Positions 16,166 through 22,978 of a stretch of 23,815 bases of DNA are shown here, piece after piece (within the stretch, counting starts at the first letter, position 1; the number at the start of each line of letters is the position of its first letter). The notes under the pieces were generated by a model. It worked only from the letters and a program-made list of their open reading frames with translations. It searched no databases and was not told the DNA's origin. Both the position numbers and the translations under genes were made by a program. Source of the stretch: an uncultured Alistipes sp. (lineage in GTDB: Bacteria > Bacteroidota > Bacteroidia > Bacteroidales > Rikenellaceae); assembly GCA_900545315.1 (NCBI GenBank), contig UQYM01000038.1, forward strand, positions 1-23,815, in the 5' to 3' direction.

Positions 16166-17173
16166 TTACAGGTGGTTGTGTTGTGTTAGGATGGAGGGGG
16201 TGATTGTTAAGTCGATTTGAAGCAGGTTATTGTCGAATGTGGTGATTTGGTCGGTGAGGATTTCGACGGGTTCGATGTTGGAGCCGTGATCAATCCAGAC
16301 GCGGGGAGCGGTAAGGATTTCGCTGATCCAGTCCATTGTTTGGCGGTTGATGAAGCCGGAGAAGAGTTGCAGGTGTTTTTCGCTTTGATTTTGGATGGTT
16401 TTGTATCCTTGTTGGGTGTAGATGCGTGTTTTTTCGGTGTAGAGGTCGATTTGGGTTTGTTGTTGCCAGGTGTAGTAATCGATTTGGCCGAAGCTGTTCC
16501 ACCAGCAGAGTCTGACTTGGTCGGGGTGGTCGGGAATGAATTTGTATTTTTGGGAGAAGAGTTGGTCTGTATCGATCATTAGGGCGACCTCCATGTCGTC
16601 GTAGTCGGAAAGAGACCCGTACCCGAGTGAGTCCAGTTTGCTGTCTAATTGGGCCATGTTCAGACAGATGACCAATAATTCTCCCACTTCTGTGGTGTCG
16701 ATGATAGTCAGGGTTTTGTCTCCATTACGGCCGTGAAGGCGGGCTTCGACGCTGAGGGGAAGACCGTCATCGACCAGTAGAGAGAGTTCGTCGCGTTGAG
16801 TTCTGGAGATAGGAATAATTTCGGGTGAGGCCGATAATTTGGTGTAGCTTTCGAGAGGGTTATTCCCTGCAGCCACCACGGTGGATCCTTGTGTACTGCC
16901 AGAGCGGATGGTGATTTTGGCTAAACGATCGGCGGGTTGGGTGAATGCGATCGAGGAGGGGCGTTGAGGAGAGACATCGATTTGGCGGCGGGCGTACCCG
17001 GCGACGTTGACATTGTAGAGTGTAGTGTTTCGGAAACGTTTTTTGCCGACGAGTGTATTGTTGTCTCCGGCCAGAATCTCAAGATCGACCAATTCATCGG
17101 ATTCGGTTGAGATTTGGAAGTTGACCTCACCGGAGGCCGGAGCGTAATAGGTAGGGTATTTGACAATTTTCAT
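16166..17173 (-). CDS. Phage tail protein, distal-tail-like
   Basis: A 335-aa, beta-rich protein with an N-terminal IVKYPTYYAPASGEVNFQIST that reads as a sandwich domain, later a Trp/Tyr-rich stretch CWWNSFGQIDYYTW, and a C-terminal block FSGFINRQTMDWISEILTAPRVWI. The last block plus the following IEPVEILTDQIT resembles the C-terminal part of distal-tail proteins that join tail tube and hub. It is encoded immediately before the large hub-like gene, the expected order for such a pair. There is a 20-base gap to the preceding tail-terminator-like gene. Assigned from order and pattern only; another structural tail role is possible. Confidence 0.5.
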   Translation of the reverse strand: MKIVKYPTYYAPASGEVNFQISTESDELVDLEILAGDNNTLVGKKRFRNTTLYNVNVAGYARRQIDVSPQRPSSIAFTQPADRLAKITIRSGSTQGSTVVAAGNNPLESYTKLSASPEIIPISRTQRDELSLLVDDGLPLSVEARLHGRNGDKTLTIIDTTEVGELLVICLNMAQLDSKLDSLGYGSLSDYDDMEVALMIDTDQLFSQKYKFIPDHPDQVRLCWWNSFGQIDYYTWQQQTQIDLYTEKTRIYTQQGYKTIQNQSEKHLQLFSGFINRQTMDWISEILTAPRVWIDHGSNIEPVEILTDQITTFDNNLLQIDLTITPSILTQHNHL

Positions 17174-17193
17174 GGAGGCAGGGAGTTAGAGTG

Positions 17194-17625
17194 TTATCGG
17201 TCGAGAGGAGAGTCGGCTGGGGTGAAACGCATACGGATGTCGCAGGTGATTTTGAGGGCTGTTTCGTTGTGGGGGGTTAGGGAGTTTTCGCTGGGGGTGC
17301 AGGAGATGTTGTCGAGGTTGAAGACTTGTCGTCCTTGCCCAACCCGGTCAAGAATTTTGAGGGCGTTGATCTCCATTGTGGACCAGAGTTGTTCACGGGT
17401 TTGAGGAGTTGCTTTTTTTCCCAAGTGGAGCAGGTAGAGTTCGGCTCGATAAGTGAGAAATCCGTCGTGACGGCCATCGACCTTGATGATGTGTACTGGG
17501 AGCAGCCATGCGGCAGGAAGTTTCAGTAGGCCGTTGTTGATGCGGTATTCGAACCCGGAGTGGAAGGTGTAGCCTTCGGCCGTAACAGCCGATTCGATAA
17601 CGGCGGTCAGAATATTTCTAAGCAT
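17194..17625 (-). CDS. Phage tail-terminator / head-tail-joining-like protein
   Basis: A 143-aa protein with no signal peptide. The beginning (MLRNILTAVIESAVTAEGYTFHSGFEYRINNGLLKLPAAWLLP) and the middle segment GFLTYRAELYLLHLGKK fit small tail-completion proteins, where a helix is followed by a four-stranded sheet. Length 130-150 aa is usual for that group. It lies 78 bases after the tail-chaperone-like gene and 20 before the distal-tail-like gene. In ordinary phages the terminator gene lies next to portal/connector, not beyond the chaperone, so if correct its place is unusual. Function inferred from size and neighbours. Confidence 0.42.
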   Translation of the reverse strand: MLRNILTAVIESAVTAEGYTFHSGFEYRINNGLLKLPAAWLLPVHIIKVDGRHDGFLTYRAELYLLHLGKKATPQTREQLWSTMEINALKILDRVGQGRQVFNLDNISCTPSENSLTPHNETALKITCDIRMRFTPADSPLDR

Positions 17626-17703
17626 ATTGATTGGGTGTATGGGTAGGTGGACGATTGTTGAGGATGATCGTTGAGAAAATCGTGTATGGACAATAGAACG
17701 GCC

Positions 17704-18717
17704 TTATGCCTGTTTACATTTGGCGTTGAGGAGTTGCATGAAGGCGTACAAGGGCATGCGGCGTACGGTGCCCAATTCGGAGGGAATGTATCCGGCTGCG
17801 AAGTGCAGCATATCGACCCATGAGACTGGATAACTGGTTTGAGAGAAGGCGCTTTGCAGAGAGGTTTGTGATGGGGAGTTTAGCGGGGAGGCGTAGCAAC
17901 AGGGAAAAAGTTTTTTGAGCGTTGCGTGTGTCTGTTGCAGTAGATCGAAGATGTTGAGTGCGGAGATAGCAGAGATGGTTTGGAACTGTTGGGCTTTTTG
18001 TTTAAGTCTTTTTTCGGCCGGTACGGTGTGGGAGGATTTTGAGTCCAGCAGAGCCAGAATCCAGGGGGCGTATCCCCAGGCATCTGTTCGGTAGAGGTCA
18101 GAGGCTTCGCAGAAGGCTTCAGCGGTGATTTTGTGCAGGGGAAGTGGGGCTCCGTTGATATCGGTACCCGTGGCTGGCGAATGCCAGTGGTGGCGTCTCA
18201 GTAGCGCTTGGATGGTCTGCTTGCAGGCTTTTCTGGTTAGGTGAGTTTTATGATTGGAAAGATTGGGAATTCGAGGTAGCTGTTGTTGTTTTGGGGGCCG
18301 TCGTTTCCCCCGGAGTCTCCAGATGTGATGCAAAAAGAGTTTTTGAACAATCTCTCTGGATTTTTTGATTAATGAAGTGATTCGTATGCTGGTTTGTGGA
18401 TGTGAGGTTGGGGAATTCGTCTGCCTGTGTACCGTGTTGTTAGCTGATTGTGGTGAATTTCCTTCGAGTGTCTGAACGATACGCAGGATGAGTTTCAGAC
18501 GTTCATGCGGATAGGTCCTTTGTGCGATATGGGGAGGGATATGACAGAGATTGGCCAGCAGTTCAACGGAGGAATTTTGTAACGATTTACGATTTGTTTT
18601 TTGATGTTTGGTGTAATCTTGGAGGAAGGCGATTAGTAATTGTGCCTGTTTGAGATTGAGCTCTTCCCATTTTGTGGGAGCAGGGTAGGGATGGTTGTTG
18701 ATAATAATGTTTATCAT
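17704..18717 (-). CDS. Tail-assembly-chaperone-like protein with a basic central insert; first gene of the virion operon
   Basis: A 337-aa protein. The N-terminus (INNHPYPAPTKWEELNLKQAQLL) matches the 'Y-x-x-P-x-x-W-x-E-L-T-x-x-Q' opening seen on many phage tail-assembly chaperones. The C-terminal half (ITAEAFCEASDLYRTDAWGYAPWILALL; WVDMLHFAAGYIPSELGTVRRMPL) has the short-helix pattern of the same group. Between them, residues ~90-180 form a Gln/Thr/His/Arg/Lys-rich, highly basic stretch (RLRGKRRPPKQQQLPR; LLRRHHWHS) not expected of a chaperone and possibly nucleic-acid-binding. Chaperones of this kind normally precede the tape-measure gene, but none follows here. The leader is about 400 nt from the promoter at 19122. 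Confidence 0.45.
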   Translation of the reverse strand: MINIIINNHPYPAPTKWEELNLKQAQLLIAFLQDYTKHQKTNRKSLQNSSVELLANLCHIPPHIAQRTYPHERLKLILRIVQTLEGNSPQSANNTVHRQTNSPTSHPQTSIRITSLIKKSREIVQKLFLHHIWRLRGKRRPPKQQQLPRIPNLSNHKTHLTRKACKQTIQALLRRHHWHSPATGTDINGAPLPLHKITAEAFCEASDLYRTDAWGYAPWILALLDSKSSHTVPAEKRLKQKAQQFQTISAISALNIFDLLQQTHATLKKLFPCCYASPLNSPSQTSLQSAFSQTSYPVSWVDMLHFAAGYIPSELGTVRRMPLYAFMQLLNAKCKQA

Positions 18718-18832
18718 ATGTGGATAATCGAAACCAGTTGGGTGTATAGTATGTGTATATACTGTTGAAATATTTAGGTGGATTGTTGATGCGCTGTTGG
18801 TAATACGGTATAGTTTGCAGTTAATTTGCTGA

Positions 18833-18853
18833 CAAATAGTTTTTTGCTATTTG
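18833..18853. promoter_or_regulatory. Inverted repeat, possible operator or small hairpin
   Basis: CAAATAG (18833-18839) and CTATTTG (18847-18853) form a perfect 7-bp stem around TTTTTTG, about 115 bases upstream of the first cassette gene. Confidence 0.4.
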
Positions 18854-18932
18854 GTAAGATGTGAGTTATATACAGCGCGGTTATGAACAGCGTACAAGCG
18901 AGAGTGTGCAGAGAGTGTTGAGGAGCACAAAA

Positions 18933-18960
18933 GGTAATCCATGCGAAGAATGGATTGACC
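18933..18960 (-). promoter_or_regulatory. Stable hairpin in the virion-operon leader
   Basis: GGT-AATCCAT pairs with ATGGATT-(bulged G)-ACC: ten base pairs, one bulge and a seven-base loop. It lies mid-leader on the minus-strand transcript and has no U-tract, so it is structural rather than a terminator. Confidence 0.5.
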
Positions 18961-19021
18961 AGTTAAGCATGAGGAAAAACGGAAGAACAAAAATTGAATT
19001 TGAATTGAGGAACAGCCGGCA

Positions 19022-19033
19022 ACTCGATCGAGT
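19022..19033. promoter_or_regulatory. Perfect 12-bp palindrome, possible regulator binding site
   Basis: ACTCGATCGAGT is its own reverse complement and lies about 80 bases downstream of the predicted start of the virion operon. A dimeric repressor or roadblock site is one reading; a 12-mer palindrome can also arise by chance in a window of this size (about 6 expected per 24 kb), so on its own this is weak. Confidence 0.25.
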
Positions 19034-19121
19034 GCTTGTACGGAAGCAAGAATTGGTTCTGTCTATTGATTTACAGATGTTTTTATGTATTTATCTGTGG
19101 TTGGCTGTTTCATTCACACCA

Positions 19122-19153
19122 CAAATATACAACATGACTCCCCCCTTTGTCAA
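19122..19153 (-). promoter_or_regulatory. Promoter of the phage-type virion operon
   Basis: On the minus strand, TTG (19151-19153) is followed by a 21-base spacer and TATATTTG (19122-19129), an exact Bacteroides primary-sigma promoter. It begins 36 bases past the rnhB stop and points into the cassette. The cassette therefore appears to be transcribed from an ordinary host-type promoter rather than only by read-through. Confidence 0.65.
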
Positions 19154-19188
19154 GAGTTTTGGTAAGAAAAATTCAATAAAAAAATAAA

Positions 19189-19809
19189 TTATTTATCTTT
19201 TGGAGGGTCTAAAGGGAAGAGTTCGAGCTGTTTAAACGAATGGTTAAAGGACACGCGATGGTAGGGGGTAAGTCCATAGCGGAGGACGGCTTCACGATGT
19301 TCGCGGGTGGGGTAGCCTTTGTTTTGTTTCCAATTGTAGAGGGGATATTCGTCAGCGATGCACATCATGTATTCGTCGCGGTATGTTTTTGCGAGGACAG
19401 AGGCAGCTGCAATAGAGGGGTAGGTTGCATCTCCTTTGACGATACATTGATACGGAATGTTGAGATTGGATCGAAATCTGTTGCCGTCGATAAGGAGCAG
19501 TTGAGGTTTGACGGATAGTTTTTCGACGGCGCGTGACATTGCGGCGAAAGAGGCGTTAAGGATATTGATCCGGTCGATTTCGTCGGGCATAACCATTTCG
19601 ACGGCCCAGGCCACGGCCTCTTGTTCGATAATTTTCCGGAGAAGGTTACGGTTTTTCTCGCTCATTTTTTTTGAGTCATTGAGCAGCGGGTGGTTCCAAT
19701 CAGGGGGTAAAATAACGGCTGCGGCGGTAACGGGACCGGCCAGAGGGCCTCGTCCCGCTTCGTCGCAGCCGGCTTCTACCCATTCGTGTTGGAAACACGT
19801 TTTAAGCAT
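19189..19809 (-). CDS. rnhB: Ribonuclease HII
   Basis: A 206-aa protein with all family landmarks: DEAGRGPLAGPV (Asp16, Glu17), LLNDSKKMS, the LLIDGN block (Asp108) and KGDATYPSIAAASVLAK (Asp126). The cytoplasmic enzyme cuts RNA of RNA/DNA hybrids and single ribonucleotides in DNA, with Mg or Mn ions held by the four acidic residues. The length is normal. The start codon lies within the end of the DUF2723 gene (8-base overlap, 19802-19809), so the two are translationally coupled and share the promoter at 22891. Nothing suggests a defect. The downstream gene cassette has its own promoter. Confidence 0.97.
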   Translation of the reverse strand: MLKTCFQHEWVEAGCDEAGRGPLAGPVTAAAVILPPDWNHPLLNDSKKMSEKNRNLLRKIIEQEAVAWAVEMVMPDEIDRINILNASFAAMSRAVEKLSVKPQLLLIDGNRFRSNLNIPYQCIVKGDATYPSIAAASVLAKTYRDEYMMCIADEYPLYNWKQNKGYPTREHREAVLRYGLTPYHRVSFNHSFKQLELFPLDPPKDK

Positions 19810-22800
19810 CCATCAAACCTTTCCCTACGAAATATTGTTGAATAGTTGAGGCTTCGTTGTTTTGGTGATACTGGAGGGCTACGGTGTACAATTCATACAG
19901 CAACGAGATGTTGTTGCGAAGTTGGTTTTGAACGAGCGTAGCCTGTTTACCTTTGAAGCGGAAATAGTAGTCGATATATTCCCGCAGGATTTTTGCATAA
20001 TCTTCCAAAATAGCGTTGCCTTGATCGTAAGCGCCGGCCATGTAGTAGGCTTCAATGAGTGGAATGGTTTGGATGTAAGAGTGTCGGATTTGGTTGAACG
20101 GCATCTCTTCGACGGCTCGGTCGAGTACTTCGATGGCGCGGGTGGTATCGCCTTCGGCCAGCAGTTGTTTTGCCAGGCGGGCGAAGACATTACGACTTTG
20201 TACGGTTCCGAAGGTATTTTGCACGAAATAGTCGGCATAGACTTTCGGGTCCTTGATGTTGGCGTATTTGTATTTGTTCATTAACTGGTCATAGAGGAAA
20301 TCTGAATCGATTCGTCCCACTTCCCACGAGACTTTAGGGGTGGTTTTGATGGGGACGATTCGGTAGGAGAAACCGTCTAATTGCAGGTAGTCACGCAGTC
20401 CCAACGATTCGAGACCGGAGGCTGAGGTGAGATAGAGCGGGCGTTTCCAGTCAAAATTGGCCAGCAGGTCGAGAGCCATCATTTCGTCGCGGGTGAGTGA
20501 CGAGGTGTTGATGTTCAGGATGATGCTGTCTTCGATTAGGTCGGCATCTTCCGGTTTAACGATACCGCTCTTGATGACGTTTTCTTTGTTGACCGGCAGG
20601 ATCAGCTGTTTGGCCGGCAGGAAATCACACTCTTTTCCTCCGATGGTCACTTTTGTTTGGGGGGCATCACTTTTGATAAATTCGATAGCGTCCTTAATGG
20701 GTACCGGTTCTTTGATCAGATCCCTTACTACGAGGAAGTCGTTGTTGAATGTATATTTACGACGGGGTAACGAGAAGGGTACCGGTTCCGAGTCGTTGCT
20801 TTTGACGCGCATTTGGTCGATATACCACTCGCCGCCGAGGTAACTCATGTTCATTACGCGGACATCTTTGCGATAGTTTTCCACCTCTTGGATGTACCAC
20901 AGTGGGAAAGTATCGTTATCTCCGAAGTTCATGATGATCGCTTGCGGCAACAGTCCGGTGAGGTAGTCGTAACCGAAATCGCGGGCGGTATAACGTCCCG
21001 AACGGTCATGATCGTCCCAGTTTTGGGCAGCGAGGATACCAGGAACCGAGGCGCAGATCACGGTTGCGATGGCAGCGGTAGCGATGTTCTCTTTTTTGAA
21101 CCACCGTTTGATGGCTTGGTAGATTGCCAGTACGCCGAAGCCGATCCAGATTGCGAATGCATAGAAGGAACCTGCATAGACGTAGTCTCGTTCACGGGGT
21201 TCAGCTGGAGGGGAGTTCAGGTATACGACGATCGCTACGCCGGTCATGATAAAGATGGACATGACGACGGTAAAGTTACGGCCATCGCGGTTGAGTTGAT
21301 AGACCAGACCGATGATTCCCAAGATGAACGGCAGGAAATAGTAGGTGTTTCTGCCTTTATTAGATGCCTGTTCCGAGGGGATATTATCTTGAGGTCCGAG
21401 GAACAGTTGGTCGATTGCTTTGATACCGCTGAGCCAGTTTCCGTCGGTAATTTCGCCGGTGGATTGGATATCGCTTTGTCTTCCGACGAAGTTCCAGAGG
21501 AAGTAGCGCCAATACATGAAGTTGAGCTGGTAAGCGAAGAAGAACTTCAGGTTTTCGGCGAATGTAGGCACCGTGATCATTTCGTCGCGGAATGGGATTT
21601 TACGGCCTTCGATAGCTTTGCCGTTGTTGACCCAGTTGTTGTAGGCGGCGATATCGGACTCTTTGGACGAGTACATGCGCGGGAAGAAGAACTCGAATCC
21701 CGGAGCGTATTCGTATCCGGATACGGTTGAGCCTTTGAGGTATTTTTTGCCGTCGTCACTCAGGTAGTAGGTGGTATTTTCGGTGACGGCGATTGGGGGT
21801 GACGAGTATACGTGGCCTTTGAAGAGGGGTCTTGATCCATACTGGTCACGATTCAGCAGGGAGAGCAACCCATACGGGTTCGAAGGTCCGTTGCTGTTCA
21901 TAGGAGGGTTCACCGAAGAGCGGATCAGGATGGTTGCGTAGCTGCCGTAACCGATCAGGATCACGGTTACGCAGAGCAGAATGGTATTGGCGAGGACTTT
22001 CCCTTTTTTGTGGGTGAACCAGATGGCCCAACCCAGCAGGGCGAGCAGTGCCAATACATAGAAGGTGATACCGCTATTGACGGGCAGACCGAAGCTGTTG
22101 ACAAACATTCGGTCGAAGAAAGCGCCGAGGCTGACTGTTCCGGGGATGATGATATACATCATGGCGAATAGCATGACGCCGGCGGCGACCAAGGCTTTTA
22201 CTACACCCCACTTGGTGAGTGGGTATTTTTTGAAGTAGTAGATAAAGACGATGGCGGGGATGATCAGCAGGTTGAGCAGGTGCACGCCGATCGCGAGACC
22301 TGTGAGGTATGCGATCAGGATCAGCCAACGGTTGGCGTGCGGCTGGTCGGCCACGTTCTCCCATTTGAGGATTGCCCAGAAGACGAGGGCGGTGAACATG
22401 GATGAAAGGGCGTAGACTTCGCCTTCAACGGCTGAGAACCAGAAGGTATCGGTAAATGTGTATGCGATAGCTCCGATGAGGCCGGCTCCCATGATGGCGG
22501 TAATTTGTGCCGGAGAGAGTTCGTCTTCTTTTTTGCGGTATGATTTTACGGCGAGGTGCGTGATTGACCAGAACAGGAACAGGATTGTTGCAGCGCTGGC
22601 CAGTGCGGACATGGAGTTGATCATCATACCCACGTGTGCCGGGTCCGGGGAGAAGATGGCGAACAGTCTGGAGATCATCATAAAGAGGGGAGCTCCTGGG
22701 GGGTGCATGATTTCGAGTTTATCGGAGGTAGCGATAAATTCGCTACAATCCCAGAGGCTGGCAGTGGGTTCGATTGTCAGGAGATAGACTATAGCGGCGA

Positions 22801-22852
22801 AGATGAAGGTAGCCCATCCGACGATCAGGTTATACTTTTTAAACTGATTCAT
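19802..22852 (-). CDS. DUF2723-family multipass membrane protein (GT-C-like)
   Basis: A 1016-aa protein. The N-terminal half has about a dozen hydrophobic segments; the first loop carries TASLWDCSEF (Asp35, Glu38) and HPPGAPLF (50-57), which fit the acidic first-loop signature of GT-C glycosyltransferases such as protein O-mannosyltransferases. A soluble portion follows (NFGDNDTFPLWYIQEVENYRK) and the C-terminus (about 890-1016) has TPR-like helices (TRAIEVLDRAVEEMPFNQ). The family is common in Bacteroidota; the lipid-linked sugar donor and acceptor are not established from this sequence. The gene has an exact-match promoter 39 bases before the start and overlaps rnhB by 8 bases. Confidence 0.9.
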   Translation of the reverse strand: MNQFKKYNLIVGWATFIFAAIVYLLTIEPTASLWDCSEFIATSDKLEIMHPPGAPLFMMISRLFAIFSPDPAHVGMMINSMSALASAATILFLFWSITHLAVKSYRKKEDELSPAQITAIMGAGLIGAIAYTFTDTFWFSAVEGEVYALSSMFTALVFWAILKWENVADQPHANRWLILIAYLTGLAIGVHLLNLLIIPAIVFIYYFKKYPLTKWGVVKALVAAGVMLFAMMYIIIPGTVSLGAFFDRMFVNSFGLPVNSGITFYVLALLALLGWAIWFTHKKGKVLANTILLCVTVILIGYGSYATILIRSSVNPPMNSNGPSNPYGLLSLLNRDQYGSRPLFKGHVYSSPPIAVTENTTYYLSDDGKKYLKGSTVSGYEYAPGFEFFFPRMYSSKESDIAAYNNWVNNGKAIEGRKIPFRDEMITVPTFAENLKFFFAYQLNFMYWRYFLWNFVGRQSDIQSTGEITDGNWLSGIKAIDQLFLGPQDNIPSEQASNKGRNTYYFLPFILGIIGLVYQLNRDGRNFTVVMSIFIMTGVAIVVYLNSPPAEPRERDYVYAGSFYAFAIWIGFGVLAIYQAIKRWFKKENIATAAIATVICASVPGILAAQNWDDHDRSGRYTARDFGYDYLTGLLPQAIIMNFGDNDTFPLWYIQEVENYRKDVRVMNMSYLGGEWYIDQMRVKSNDSEPVPFSLPRRKYTFNNDFLVVRDLIKEPVPIKDAIEFIKSDAPQTKVTIGGKECDFLPAKQLILPVNKENVIKSGIVKPEDADLIEDSIILNINTSSLTRDEMMALDLLANFDWKRPLYLTSASGLESLGLRDYLQLDGFSYRIVPIKTTPKVSWEVGRIDSDFLYDQLMNKYKYANIKDPKVYADYFVQNTFGTVQSRNVFARLAKQLLAEGDTTRAIEVLDRAVEEMPFNQIRHSYIQTIPLIEAYYMAGAYDQGNAILEDYAKILREYIDYYFRFKGKQATLVQNQLRNNISLLYELYTVALQYHQNNEASTIQQYFVGKGLMDA

Positions 22853-22890
22853 TTAATACAGAGTTATGTTCGCACCGTTTAAAATGTACA

Positions 22891-22922
22891 CAAAAGTAAG
22901 AAAATAACGCAATATCCGCCAA
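22891..22922 (-). promoter_or_regulatory. Promoter of the DUF2723-rnhB operon
   Basis: On the minus strand TTG (22920-22922), a 21-base spacer and TACTTTTG (22891-22898) match the Bacteroides consensus exactly. The start would be about 30 bases upstream of the ATG at 22852. The divergent cysS gene has no equally clear promoter in the 126-base gap; TAATTTTA at 22951-22958 is the nearest -7-like box. Confidence 0.65.
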
Positions 22923-22978
22923 AAAAGTCTGAACATACTGGGAAAGTTTGTAATTTTACAGCCATTGATAGAAGTATT

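Larger units (their letters stand above)
18718..19121 (-). promoter_or_regulatory. Long structured 5' leader of the virion operon
   Basis: From the predicted start (about 19114) to the first ATG (18717) the operon has an untranslated leader of about 400 nt. It contains a strong hairpin (18933-18960), a perfect 12-bp palindrome (19022-19033) and a 7-bp inverted repeat (18833-18853). No convincing ORF is found on the minus strand; a 29-codon ORF around 18970 is not persuasive. A leader this long on a structural-protein operon suggests control by RNA structure, processing or antitermination. It could also contain a separate small RNA. Confidence 0.4.

Noticed and set aside
8323..18717. A contractile injection system or tailocin
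   Set aside because: No sheath, baseplate-spike or AAA+ gene is seen, and the cassette carries capsid, portal and protease, which such systems lack.
18861..19187. A 108-codon plus-strand frame starting with GTG in the leader of the virion operon
   Set aside because: No recognisable domain, non-ATG start, and it overlaps the operon promoter and leader structures; the end is low-complexity (Lys/Asn). A small real gene is not fully excluded.
20813..21730. A 305-codon plus-strand open frame opposite the DUF2723 gene
   Set aside because: It is antisense to a clear membrane-protein gene; its Val/Asp/Glu-rich, patternless translation is typical of a shadow frame.
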